From contig NZ_CP013200.1 in the NCBI RefSeq assembly GCF_001445575.1, positions 4,154,001 to 4,218,000 on the forward strand: 64,000 bases of DNA, given 5' to 3'. Shown here in pieces: positions 37,395 through 45,767 of this stretch; the stretch's first letter is position 1; every line of letters starts with the position of its first letter. Source of the stretch: Arthrobacter alpinus (GTDB lineage Bacteria > Actinomycetota > Actinomycetes > Actinomycetales > Micrococcaceae). Under the pieces are notes generated by a model that searched no databases, was not told the DNA's origin, and saw nothing but the letters and a program-made list of their open reading frames with translations. Position numbers and translations under genes: made by a program.

Positions 37395-38347
37395 TTTGTG
37401 ACGCTCCTTTCGGGGGTGGATGCCGCGGTTGCAGGTACGACGACGGCAGCGGGCTTGGGTGCCTTGATCTTGCGAAGGCGCGGGTTGGTGACTTCGTCGA
37501 CCGCGTAGTTGATCAGGGACAAGGCGAAGGCCACAAGTGCGATGCACAAACCTGAGGGAACAAATACCCACCAGCTGCCGGTCAGGAGTGCGCCTTCGTT
37601 GCCGGCCCAGAAGAGGTTGTTTCCCCATGAGACGGTGCTGGTGTCACCCAGGCCAAGGAACTCCAGGCCGGCCTGTGCGCCGATGCCGTAGATGACACAG
37701 CCCAGCAGGGTGCCCATGACAATTGAGGCCATGTTGGGCAAGATTTCACGGAACATAATCCGCCCGGCGCGTTCACCGGAGACCACTGCTGCTGCCACGA
37801 AATCTTTGGAACGGATGGAAAGTGCTTGGGCGCGGAGCACACGTGCTGATCCGGCCCAACCGGTGATGATCAGGACAACAATGACTGTGCCCAGTCCCGG
37901 CGGCAAGAATGCTGCGAGGATCACCAGCAGGGGCAGTCCGGGCAGGAGCAGGAATACGTTGGTGATCAGGGAGAGGGACTCGTCAATGAACTTGCCGAAG
38001 TATGCCGCTGCCAGTCCCACGAGGATGCCCACGAAGGTTGAGGCGAAACCTACCGTCAGACCCACCAGCAGCGAGCTGCGGGAGCCGTGCACGGTCAGAG
38101 CCAAGACGTCCTGGCCTTTGGCGGTGGTGCCCAGCCAGTGTTCGGGCGAGGGTTCAAGACTTGCCATGTCCGTGATCCGGGACGGGTCACCTGGAAACAG
38201 GAGCGGTGCCAACAATGCCAGAGCAATAAAGATCAGCAGGATGGTGGCGCCGACCATGGCTTTGGTGTTGGTAAACAAGCCGTGAACCAGGCCCTGTTTT
38301 GGTTTTGTTTTGCGGAGCTCCGGAGTGGGCTCAATAAGTGTGGTCAT
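37391..38347 (-). CDS. Dpp/Opp-type ABC transporter permease (DppC-like)
   Basis: 318 residues from ATG at 38347, with AGGGA five bases upstream. The N-terminal cytoplasmic segment is followed by a first helix AMVGATILLIFIALALLAPLLF. The conserved GTTAKGQDVLALTVHGSRSSLLVGLTVG is the DppC signature after helix 1. The EAA-like loop lies at DFVAAAVVSGERAGRIMFREILPNMASIV. The C-terminus is rich in Ala/Pro. It works with the DppB-like permease 9 bases upstream. Confidence 0.93.
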   Translation of the reverse strand: MTTLIEPTPELRKTKPKQGLVHGLFTNTKAMVGATILLIFIALALLAPLLFPGDPSRITDMASLEPSPEHWLGTTAKGQDVLALTVHGSRSSLLVGLTVGFASTFVGILVGLAAAYFGKFIDESLSLITNVFLLLPGLPLLVILAAFLPPGLGTVIVVLIITGWAGSARVLRAQALSIRSKDFVAAAVVSGERAGRIMFREILPNMASIVMGTLLGCVIYGIGAQAGLEFLGLGDTSTVSWGNNLFWAGNEGALLTGSWWVFVPSGLCIALVAFALSLINYAVDEVTNPRLRKIKAPKPAAVVVPATAASTPERSVTK

Positions 38348-38355
38348 GATGATCC

Positions 38356-39333
38356 CTAGTTGCTGCGTACACGCGGGTCGAGTCGGACATAGAGGATGTC
38401 CACCAGGAAGTTGGCTATTAGTACAGCGGCGGTGATGGTCAGGAAGAGTCCTTGCATCAGCGGGTAGTCCAGGCCTTGTACTGCGGTGAGGAGTTGGTAG
38501 CCAACACCGGGGTAAGCGAAGACCACCTCGGTGAGCATGGCGCCACCGACTACGAAGCCAAGGCTCATGCCAAAGCTTGTGACGGAGGGGAGCATGGCGT
38601 TGCGAGCTGCGTAACGGAACATGATGCGTCCCGGGCGCAGGCCCTTGGCCTCGGCCATGGTGATGTAGTCCTCGGAGTTGGTGGCAATCATGGTGTTGCG
38701 CATACCGAGCATCCACCCACCGACGGAGACCAAAACTATCGTCAAGGCTGGGAGCACAAGGTGGGCTCCGACGTCGGAAATGAATTCCCACGAGAAGCCA
38801 GGTTCCAGGCCGTCACTGAAGGCGTGCCGCAGCGGGGCCCAGCCCAGAATCACACCAAAAAGGTACAGGGCGCCCATGGCGAGCCAGAAGTAAGGGAAGG
38901 ATCCGATGAAGATCAAGATGGGCGGCAAGGCGGAGTCAATAGTCCCGCCGCGTCGCCATGCGGCCAAGATACCGAGAAGGTTACCCAGAACGGCGGCAAT
39001 CACCAGTGCGGTTCCACCCAGAAGGAGAGTCCAGCCAATCTGTCCGGCGATGACTTCCGTGACCGGGGTGGGAAAGCGGGAAATAGAAATGCCCATGTTG
39101 CCGGTGACGATGTTGTGCAGGTAGTCGACGTACTGTTCCCAAATGGGGCGGTCGTCCACACCGAGCAACTTGCGGAGTGCGTCGAGCTGTTCCGGCTGCA
39201 TCTTGCCCTGCGTGCGGGCGAACATGCGTGAGACGGGGTCGCCCGGCATAAAGCGGGGAAGCAAAAAATTTAGGGTAATTGAGGCCCAGAAGGCGATCAG
39301 GTAGAAACCCAGACGGCGCAGGATAAAGCGCAC
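38356..39333 (-). CDS. Dpp/Opp-type ABC transporter permease (DppB-like)
   Basis: 325 residues. MRFILRRLGFYLIAFWASITLNFLLPRFMPGDP is the classic DppB start. The loop EDYITMAEAKGLRPGRIMFRYAARNAMLPSVTSFG is the EAA docking motif, and AYPGVGYQLLTAVQGLDYPLMQGLFL is also conserved. Six membrane helices. Separated from the upstream binding-protein gene by 178 bases with a strong hairpin. Confidence 0.93.
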   Translation of the reverse strand: MRFILRRLGFYLIAFWASITLNFLLPRFMPGDPVSRMFARTQGKMQPEQLDALRKLLGVDDRPIWEQYVDYLHNIVTGNMGISISRFPTPVTEVIAGQIGWTLLLGGTALVIAAVLGNLLGILAAWRRGGTIDSALPPILIFIGSFPYFWLAMGALYLFGVILGWAPLRHAFSDGLEPGFSWEFISDVGAHLVLPALTIVLVSVGGWMLGMRNTMIATNSEDYITMAEAKGLRPGRIMFRYAARNAMLPSVTSFGMSLGFVVGGAMLTEVVFAYPGVGYQLLTAVQGLDYPLMQGLFLTITAAVLIANFLVDILYVRLDPRVRSN

Positions 39334-39456
39334 GGATTCCCTCCGTTCGGTAAGTGCGGGTGGCCGGAACCGCGGGTGTTCACGGCCGGGAAAGATGGCA
39401 GACCATTACGCTGCGGCTCAAGAAGTTTGGTGTTTGAGACGGTAATGGTGCGCGCC

Positions 39457-39498
39457 CGGTGGCGGCGCGGCTCACCTGCAGTGAGCGGCGCGCCACCG
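39457..39498 (-). promoter_or_regulatory. Strong stem-loop between binding-protein and permease genes
   Basis: CGGTGGCGGCGCGGCTCAC and GTGAGCGGCGCGCCACCG fold into a long GC-rich stem around CTGCA, just after the binding-protein stop. There is no T-run, so it is more likely an mRNA-stabilising or partial-termination element. Such elements commonly raise binding-protein levels over the downstream permeases and ATPases. Confidence 0.65.
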
Positions 39499-39511
39499 TG
39501 CGGCGGTAGTG

Positions 39512-41188
39512 CTACTTGCTGGGTTCCAAGGTGGTGAGAACCAGCACCGTGGTGGGAGAACGGTCACTCAGTGTCGCGTAAGGGTTCTCTTCTGTGGGCC
39601 ATCCGCTGAAGTGGATGTCCGTGTAGTTACCCCATTCAGGACCGGAGAACAACGGCACCAGCGGGGCTACGGCGTTGTATTCTTCCTGGAGCTTGTTGGC
39701 AATTTCCTTTTGTTTGGCTTCGTCACCGGCGGCAACGAATTCGTTCAAGAGCACATCTGCCTGCTTGTCCCCGAAACGGTGATAGTTGTCGAAGGTTTTA
39801 GTGCCAACAGCCTTGACGGTGGCGCTGCCCATGGCGTTGTTGAAGTATTTGAACGGACTTGGATCGTTGGCACTCCAGACAATACCGGTGTCAAAGGTGC
39901 CCTGTTCGTAGCTGGCAACAACCGAGGCCCAGTCAGGGGAATCAACCTTGGCCGTGACGCCAACGGTCTGGAGGTTCTGGGCGATCACGTTGGCTACTGA
40001 GAGCCAGTCCGAGGAGGAAGAACCAACGGAGATCTTGAACTCGAACGGTTTTCCGTCCTTCAAGGTGCGCAAGCCGTCAGACCCTTTGGGGTAGCCGGCG
40101 GCGTCGAGGGCCTTGTTGGCCTCGTCTACGTTCAGCTTGGTCCACGTGCAGTTGTCCTTAACTGCCGGGTTCTTCCACTTGTCATAGTTGCCGGAAAGGC
40201 CGGTGCAGTCAGCCGGCTGGGCGTAACCGCTCATACCAATCTTGGTCACCTGGTCGCGGTCAACGGCCATACTCAAAGCCTTGCGGACCTCGGGGTCGTT
40301 GAACGGGGCCTTGGTGGTGTTCAGCTGCCAGTTGATCATGGAACCTGTGGGAGGGAACCAGTAGCGGCGGTGATCCTTATCCTTGGAGATAAAGGTCTTT
40401 TCGATGTTCGGGATGTACTGGTTGGACCAGTCCACGTCTCCGCTTACGCTTGCCAAGTTGGCTGCATCGTTGCCTGACATGGCGAGCATCTTGATGCCTG
40501 CAATCTTCTGCTTCTCCGGCTGCCAGTAGTTGGGGTTCTTCTTCAGCACGTATGACTGAGCCTGGAAAGAGTCAACCTCTGTGTACGGGCCAGTGCCAAC
40601 GGGCTTGGCGTTGGGGTCCTTACCTGGGTCGGCGATTGCAGACCAAATGTGCTTGGGCAGGATGGGCAACTGGCCTACTTCGTAGAGAGCGGGAGACCAT
40701 GCCTTGTTGAAGGTGAACACAACCTTGTTGGTGCCTTCTGCCTTGGCGCCGACGAGGTATTCGAAGCCACCCTTGAGCTTCTTCTGAAGCTCGAAGGTGT
40801 AAGCAACGTCGTCAGCAACGAGCGGCTTGCCGTCAGACCACTTCACGCCGTCACGCAGGGTGAAGGTAATGGATTTGCCATCGGCGGCGGGCTTCCATTC
40901 GGTGGCGAGCCACGGAGTGGTGTCTCCCTTGGCCGGGTTGAAGACCATCATGGGTTCATAGATTGCCTGGTTGACCATGGGGTTCACGGCCGGGGCAAAG
41001 GGGTTGAAGTTCTTGTCAAAGGTGCTCATGTCCTCGCGAGGAATGGTGAGGAATGCACTCGCGTTCGCTGCGGCGTCCGCGCCGGTGGGTTTGTCGACGG
41101 TGGCCACGCAGCCTGTCAGCAACATTGCGCCGACTGCCAGTCCGGCCGCGGCGATGCGGGTGGACGTCAAAAATCTCAGTTGTGCCAT
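39512..41188 (-). CDS. SBP_bac_5-family extracellular binding lipoprotein
   Basis: 558 residues. Signal peptide with lipobox MLLTGC (Cys about residue 27). The mature part has the DppA/OppA pattern: EPMMVFNPAKGDTTPWLATEWKPAADGKSITFTLRDGVKWSDGKPLVADDVAYTF. Later come GTGPYTEVDSFQAQSYVLKKNPNYW and DPEVRKALSMAVDRDQV. The family usually binds peptides, but some members bind oligosaccharides. Here the operon encodes GH32 and a sugar kinase and no peptidase, so fructosides are the likely ligand (inference). It directly follows the LacI regulator gene on the same strand. Confidence 0.92.
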   Translation of the reverse strand: MAQLRFLTSTRIAAAGLAVGAMLLTGCVATVDKPTGADAAANASAFLTIPREDMSTFDKNFNPFAPAVNPMVNQAIYEPMMVFNPAKGDTTPWLATEWKPAADGKSITFTLRDGVKWSDGKPLVADDVAYTFELQKKLKGGFEYLVGAKAEGTNKVVFTFNKAWSPALYEVGQLPILPKHIWSAIADPGKDPNAKPVGTGPYTEVDSFQAQSYVLKKNPNYWQPEKQKIAGIKMLAMSGNDAANLASVSGDVDWSNQYIPNIEKTFISKDKDHRRYWFPPTGSMINWQLNTTKAPFNDPEVRKALSMAVDRDQVTKIGMSGYAQPADCTGLSGNYDKWKNPAVKDNCTWTKLNVDEANKALDAAGYPKGSDGLRTLKDGKPFEFKISVGSSSSDWLSVANVIAQNLQTVGVTAKVDSPDWASVVASYEQGTFDTGIVWSANDPSPFKYFNNAMGSATVKAVGTKTFDNYHRFGDKQADVLLNEFVAAGDEAKQKEIANKLQEEYNAVAPLVPLFSGPEWGNYTDIHFSGWPTEENPYATLSDRSPTTVLVLTTLEPSK

Positions 41189-41252
41189 GATGGAGTTATC
41201 TCTTTCCTATTCTTCATCAGCAAGGTGAAGGGGTGGGTGGGGTTTAGCTCTT

Positions 41253-41266
41253 CGAAATTGATTTCG
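41253..41266. promoter_or_regulatory. Palindrome CGAAAT-TG-ATTTCG between lacI and the binding-protein gene
   Basis: A perfect 6+2+6 inverted repeat four bases after the lacI stop and 65 bases before the binding-protein start. It is a likely LacI-type operator for the transport operon. Too short and AT-rich in its arms to be a convincing terminator. Confidence 0.5.
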
Positions 41267-41269
41267 CGG

Positions 41270-42340
41270 TCAGACCGAAGAGCGTTCTAGCAGCGGACAG
41301 TCGACTAGTTGCTGATTAGCAACAATCGACTGTCCTGCTGTAAGGATGGCGAGCGTTTGGACGCCGAGGGCGCCCATTTTTTGGAAGGGCAACGCAACCG
41401 TTGTGAGCTTGGGCCTTAGATAGGCCGCAATGAGCTCTTGGTTGTCGAAGCCGATCACGGCAATGTCCTCGGGGATTCGTAGTCCCCGCTCCTTGATCGC
41501 GTCGTAAGCGCCCATGGCCATACGGTCATTGAGGCAGAACAGCGCTGTTGGGCGGTCTTTTTCCGGGTAGCGATCAAGAATCTGGCACGCAGCATCATAG
41601 CCGCCGTCGGCAGTGGCATGTCCGGTCACGATAAGTTCGGGGTCCAGTTCCAGGCCGGCTTCGGCAAGGGCTTCGCGGGCACCTGCCAAGCGCCCAACTG
41701 AGGCGGGAATGATGGGATCCAAGTTGATTACACCAATGCGCTGGTGACCCGCTTTGAGCAAGCGTTCAATAGCAACTCGGCCGCCTCCGTGTTCGTCCGG
41801 GACGATCGAGGGGAGTTTGCCGTCAATATCAAAGCAGTTGATCAGCACGGTGGGAACTTCATGTGCGCTTTGGGGAACATGGACACCACGGTGGAACGTT
41901 GCAGCGTAGAGCAGACCTTCGACGCGCTGTTCCAGCAGCTTTTCGATTGCTGCATCTTCCATGCCTTTGTTTGGACCTACGGCATCGGCTTGGTCAGAAG
42001 GTGCAATCAGGAGGAAGCGGCGGTCCAACCAGGCTTGGTCTTGGGCGCCTTTGATGGTGTCAACGGCGAAGGGGGCTGTCACAATCTCGGTGACAATTCC
42101 GTACCAGTCGCTGCGTTGGGAGGCAAGGGCGCGGGCGCCGGCGTTGGGGCGGTACCCCAAAGCCTGCACGGCAGCTTTGATCCGGGCCCGGGTGTCCTCG
42201 GAGATGCTGGCGTCTTGACGATTGTTCAGAACGAAGGAGACCGCCGTCCTGGAGACGCCTGCATGCTTGGCGACATCCTTCATGGTGACCGCCCGCTGAC
42301 GCACGGCCGCGGCCTTGCTCAGGTTGGTGGTATTCGCCAT
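41270..42340 (-). CDS. LacI-family regulator of the fructoside operon
   Basis: 356 residues from ATG at 42340 (MANTTNLSKAAAVRQRAVTM). The helix-turn-helix VTMKDVAKHAGVSRTAVSFVLNN starts near residue 18, after a longer-than-usual N-terminal tail. The effector domain shows RPTALFCLNDRMAMGAYDAIKERGLRIPEDIAVIGFDNQELIAAYLRPKLTTV. It is the first gene of the minus-strand set. The paired 10-base inverted repeat upstream (42421-42465) and the palindrome downstream suggest it controls itself and the importer. A fructose-containing inducer is likely but inferred. Confidence 0.93.
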   Translation of the reverse strand: MANTTNLSKAAAVRQRAVTMKDVAKHAGVSRTAVSFVLNNRQDASISEDTRARIKAAVQALGYRPNAGARALASQRSDWYGIVTEIVTAPFAVDTIKGAQDQAWLDRRFLLIAPSDQADAVGPNKGMEDAAIEKLLEQRVEGLLYAATFHRGVHVPQSAHEVPTVLINCFDIDGKLPSIVPDEHGGGRVAIERLLKAGHQRIGVINLDPIIPASVGRLAGAREALAEAGLELDPELIVTGHATADGGYDAACQILDRYPEKDRPTALFCLNDRMAMGAYDAIKERGLRIPEDIAVIGFDNQELIAAYLRPKLTTVALPFQKMGALGVQTLAILTAGQSIVANQQLVDCPLLERSSV

Positions 42341-42420
42341 TGAAAGCTCCGTTGATCTTCGTTGATGCTGGATGTTGTGCCAGCTTCCAGCGATAGGTGT
42401 GTTCCAGTAATAATCATCTA

Positions 42421-42465
42421 GTAACGCGCGCAACTAGATGATGTGATTTAGATTACGCGCGTTAC
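42421..42465. promoter_or_regulatory. Paired operator-like inverted repeat upstream of the fructoside lacI
   Basis: GTAACGCGCG (42421-42430) and CGCGCGTTAC (42456-42465) are exact inverse copies 25 bases apart. Each arm is itself close to a LacI-type operator (AACGCGCG-like, ACGCGCGT palindrome at 42455-42462). The centre-to-centre distance of 35 bases would suit cooperative binding or autorepression. Confidence 0.6.
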
Positions 42466-42593
42466 TTCCGCGCTGTCAAGAGGACGACGAGACTTAGCTA
42501 AAGTGCTCGCGTAATGGGGTGTGTACCTCATTTGAGGAGTGCTCGCGAAATCTCTGGCGCATGGTTGGGTGCTTTGTTGTGCTGGAGGGATGC

Positions 42594-43169
42594 ATGGGAA
42601 GACGAAAGTCTGCGCGTAGGGAAATCACGAAGAAGGAAGCCGGCGCGAATTGGGCGGCGTCGAAGAAGGCCAAGGGCGAGATCCTGGACCGGCTAGTGGC
42701 CGAGGTGGGCCGGTCCGGGGCGAATGCCCGCCGCCAACTCGGCAGGGCATTCAAGCGGCGATGGTCGGCCCATATGGCGGGACGCAGGCCACGACCGCCG
42801 ACGTATGACTATGACACGGTGAAGGTGCTCCAGCAGGTGTGGGTTGTGGCGGGGCAGCCGTGCGGGAAGTACCTGGCCGCGGTCATGGAATCCACGTTGG
42901 CCAGCATGAAAGCACATGCACGTGCCGGTTCTTTCGGCAGGGCGTGGGTCCGTTATGGCCCGGAGGTGCATACCCAGTTGCTGGCGATGAGCGCGGCGGC
43001 GATCGACCGGCTGCTGGCGCCGGTCAAACTCTCGATGTACCCCGAGGGGAAGTCAACGACCCGGTCGCGGCGGAACCAGTATAGGGAGGCGGTACCGATC
43101 ATGTCTCGGACCCCTCAGTCCTTCCTATCCCGCGCGCATTTGCGGAATTCGGAACCTCTCAATGGATAG
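42594..43169 (+). pseudogene. N-terminal fragment of an integrase/DDE-type transposase
   Basis: ATG at 42594 with GGAGGG upstream. Homologous to the start of a transposase family seen in Actinobacteria: EILDRLVAEVGRSGANARRQLGRAF, YDYDTVKVLQQVWVVAGQPCGKYLAAVM and MSAAAIDRLLAPVKLSMYPEG. The family match stops at about 43105 (YREAVPIM), just where the catalytic integrase core should begin. The remaining codons to 43169 look unrelated. About 170 of some 400 residues remain, so it is a truncated relic marking the left border of the accessory region. Confidence 0.75.
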
Positions 43170-43279
43170 CACTTTCAAGTACGAATCAAAGGCTCTACCG
43201 AAGGTCATCCACGGCCTGCGGCAGAGTGACCCACTCCGCCGCAGCGAACGAATCTGGTCCGCAACCCGGAACATGGGAA

Positions 43280-43545
43280 ATTCGAACCGAAGTAGCCGAT
43301 ACTGAACCGTCGACACTACAACCGCAAGTAAATACCAACGAATACTATCGCCGCAGATCAGCGCATGCTGAGAACTGAAAACCCATCGTTACTTATCAAC
43401 GTTTATGAACCCCGCTTGCTGATCAGGGGTCAATAAAAATCTGCCAATAGGCTATTTTCACCTGTTCCTGCATCGATTTATTGCAACAATGCAAGGTACT
43501 AAATAGCCGTCAGTGCGCCTTCAAAAGTGTGAGTTTTGTATGACG
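43280..43545 (+). repeat. 266-bp repeat, copy 1 (left part; interrupted by IS110)
   Basis: Begins ATTCGAACCGAA and ends ATGACG. It aligns without any gap to 50584-50849 and 54437-54702; all three are exactly 266 bp. Conserved islands include GCCGCAG.TCAG, TATCAACG, GAACCCC, CTGCCAATAGGC, TACTAAATA and TGAGTTTTGTATGACG. The continuation seen in the other copies is found about 1.47 kb further on at 45015-45115, beyond an IS110 element. Confidence 0.85.
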
Positions 43546-43568
43546 GGGGGGTGCCCCTATGTATTTTG

Positions 43569-44765
43569 TCAAGCAGCTTTTAGCTCCGGAAGATCGTAAA
43601 GGGTTTTGTCTCGAAGCAGGGCGAAGAGGACTGTGAGTCGGCGGTGGGCTAGTGCGATCAAGGCTTGGTTGTGGCGTTTCCCTTGGGCGCGTTTCCGGTC
43701 GTAGTAGGCGCGGCTGGTGGGGTCGAATCTGATCGAGGCGAAGGCCGAGAGGAATAGTGCTCTTTTCAGGCGTTTGTTCCCTGAATGGCTGACGCGTTCG
43801 GATTTGATCGAGGTACCTGACTGGCGTGTTGTTGGCGCTAAGCCTGCGTATGAGGCCATGGCGGCGGCGTTAGCGAAGGTTTTGCCGGAGATCTCGGCAA
43901 TGATGATCGCTGCGGTCCTGACGGCGACCCCTGGCATGGATGTCAGGACCGGGTAAAGAGGGTGGGCCTCGACCATTTTCTCCAGGTGAGTGGCCACATC
44001 GCTGCGTTGGGCATGCAGGGAGATCAACTGATTGGCGAGGTGTGGGATCACTAGTGCGGCAGCGTCGGTGCCGACCACGATAACGCTCTGTTTCTCCAGT
44101 GCGGCAAGGATTGTCGTTGCCCACGCGGTGTGGCGTCGGGCTCCGTGCTTCTTGAGTTTCGCAGCGATCCGCGCTTTGCCGGCCTGCCTGAGTTGGGTCG
44201 GTGTGGGCCAGGTCGCGAGGACTTCAAGAACGGCGTCGTGATCCAACCAAGGGCCAATGACGCGTTCCAGGGGTGGGTGAATCTGGGTAAAGAGCCCGCG
44301 GATTCGATTGCTCGTTTGCGTGATCTGGCGTGCCAAGTCCAGATCGAAACCGGTGAGCATGGCTAACGTGGCTTCGTCCTCGTCAGCGACCTCGATGCTG
44401 CGCAGGGTGTGAGGCATGGTGCGGGCCGCGTCCGCGATGATGAACGCATCCTTCTCATCGGTTTTCGCCGATCCCGGGTACATGTCCGCGATTCGACGCA
44501 TCGATAACCCGGGCAGGTAGGCCACCGGGATACCCAGGTGTTGAGCGAGTGCGACGGCTAACGCGCCGATGGTCGCTGGCTGGTCCACGACAACGAGAAC
44601 CGTGCCCTTGGCGCTGAGGTCTTGATAGACGGCGGTGAGTTTGGCTTCGTCGTTAGGAAGCGTTCTGTTCCAGATTTTCGTGCCATCTTTGGTAACAGCG
44701 CAGGCCCAGTGGTCGGTTTTGCCGACATCGAGGCCTAGAAAGATCTGCACGTCATTAGTGATCAT
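43569..44765 (-). CDS. IS110-family DEDD transposase
   Basis: 398 residues. The N-terminal RuvC-like DEDD domain has IFLGLDVGKTDHWACAV (first Asp near residue 14), VLVVVDQPATIG (second acid) and YPGSAKTDEKDAFIIADAAR (third and fourth acids). The C-terminal Transposase_20 domain has LTSMPGVAVRTAAIIIAEISG (HhH-like), FANAAAMASYAGLAPTTRQSGTS and a Ser nucleophile region SHSGNKRLKRALFLSAFASI. All key residues seem intact, so it may be active. The stop is 24 bases from the element's end; the 5' leader of about 220 bases is long, as for bridge-RNA-bearing members. Confidence 0.92.
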   Translation of the reverse strand: MITNDVQIFLGLDVGKTDHWACAVTKDGTKIWNRTLPNDEAKLTAVYQDLSAKGTVLVVVDQPATIGALAVALAQHLGIPVAYLPGLSMRRIADMYPGSAKTDEKDAFIIADAARTMPHTLRSIEVADEDEATLAMLTGFDLDLARQITQTSNRIRGLFTQIHPPLERVIGPWLDHDAVLEVLATWPTPTQLRQAGKARIAAKLKKHGARRHTAWATTILAALEKQSVIVVGTDAAALVIPHLANQLISLHAQRSDVATHLEKMVEAHPLYPVLTSMPGVAVRTAAIIIAEISGKTFANAAAMASYAGLAPTTRQSGTSIKSERVSHSGNKRLKRALFLSAFASIRFDPTSRAYYDRKRAQGKRHNQALIALAHRRLTVLFALLRDKTLYDLPELKAA

Positions 44766-44990
44766 GGCTAGTGCTCCTTTGAACTAGTTCTTGTTCAAGG
44801 CCGACCAACCGCCGGTAGCAAAGTCTTACATCCACGTTATGACAGGCGTCCATATTTTGGCGCCGCGCCCCTAATCAGCAATCACCTCGCTGCCATCCCA
44901 ATCTCGGTGGCAACACCCCCCGGATCATTGGATAGACAGGGGCAAGACACCATGCCGAGATTGGTCGGCCGACAATCCCTATGATCCTCT
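44766..44990 (-). ncRNA. Candidate IS110 bridge RNA leader
   Basis: The non-coding leader upstream of the transposase contains a 10-base complementary pair (CCAATCTCGG 44898-44907 with CCGAGATTGG 44955-44964), forming a hairpin. It also has GCCCCTA (44867-44873), matching the element end at 43553-43559. TATGAC.GG at 44838 matches the insertion target TATGACGGG at 43539. IS110 elements encode a structured bridge RNA in this position whose loops match element end and target (established for IS621 and relatives). The short matches here fit but could be chance. Confidence 0.5.
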
Positions 44991-45014
44991 TTCTAGGGAC
45001 TATCAAAAAGATAA

Positions 45015-45115
45015 CGGGGAAGTCCCACGTGACGGCTGCGCGGCCTCGAATACATCCAGACAGCTATAAATGCTGCGGCTACCATTCTACTCTCGATTCG
45101 TCCCGAGTTGCCCGT
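45015..45115 (+). repeat. 266-bp repeat family, copy 1 continuation (right of IS110)
   Basis: CGGGGAAGTCCC, then GGCTGCGCGGCCTCGAAT and TTCTACTCTCGATTCGTCCCGAG, line up with the sequence that follows ATGACG in copy 2 (50850-50951) and copy 3 (54703-54803). This tail is less conserved than the 266-bp core and drifts by single-base gaps. Confidence 0.7.
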
Positions 45116-45275
45116 CTGGTCTCATATCCCATGCGTTACAACACCCCTCAAGATGGTCTGTGTTGCCTTTTCGTCGTGACAGGGTAGTGCTTCTGAGCTT
45201 GATAGTCCGGCTATGCTGCAGTTTTTGAAAGTGGATGGCTAGCCTGTCTTTCGAAGGAAAAGAATGCCTCCGCGG

Positions 45276-45767
45276 CTACTTTCGGTCGTCCTGAGGGGTG
45301 ATGGAGTGCGTTGAGGAAACCCGGGGCCGGTCTTTCCAAGCGCCGGTGGACCATAAGGTCACCGCGATGAGCGCTGGCTGGAAGAAGAGTCGCACCAGAC
45401 GCTTGGAGTCGGTGTCGAGCCCAAAGCCGTCGCGCGCATGCAGCCACTGGGCGATGTTCCCGGGGAAGACGGCGATAAAGAACAGTGCCACCACCCAACC
45501 CACAGGGACGCGCCGCCGCGCGAGCAACATCAGCGCGGCACCAAGGGTGATCTCGACAATGCCGGAGGCTACGACGACCAGGTCGGCATCAAGGGGCACG
45601 AACTTCGGGACCTGCGCTTGGAATTCCTCGCGGGCGACGGTCAGATGGCTGACGCCGGCGAACGCAAGCATTGCCCCCAGCACTAGACGAACGATCGTGC
45701 GTCCCGTGGATGTGCGTCCCGACGGTGCGACGAGTCGTGCCAGGAATGTCTTACCGTGATCAGTCAT
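45276..45767 (-). CDS. DoxX-family membrane protein
   Basis: 163 residues from ATG at 45767. Four hydrophobic helices, beginning IVRLVLGAMLAFAGVSHLTVAREEF, with the DoxX-typical EITLGAALMLLARRRVPVGWVVALFFIAVFPGNIAQWL and a closing PALIAVTLWSTGAWK. It overlaps the Ohr-like gene upstream by 8 bases, so the two are co-transcribed. DoxX proteins are linked to membrane redox and oxidative-stress functions, which suits the partner. Confidence 0.85.
   Translation of the reverse strand: MTDHGKTFLARLVAPSGRTSTGRTIVRLVLGAMLAFAGVSHLTVAREEFQAQVPKFVPLDADLVVVASGIVEITLGAALMLLARRRVPVGWVVALFFIAVFPGNIAQWLHARDGFGLDTDSKRLVRLFFQPALIAVTLWSTGAWKDRPRVSSTHSITPQDDRK

Larger units (their letters stand above)
43546..45015 (-). 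mobile_element. IS110-family insertion sequence inside repeat copy 1
   Basis: Comparison with the two intact repeat copies dates and bounds the insertion. The repeat breaks after TATGACG (43539-43545) and resumes at CGGGGAAGTCCC (45015 on). The insert of about 1.47 kb has no terminal inverted repeats or target duplication, as expected of IS110. It carries one transposase gene and a long 5' leader. Ends are uncertain by a few bases because of the G-run at 43545-43551. Confidence 0.85.
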
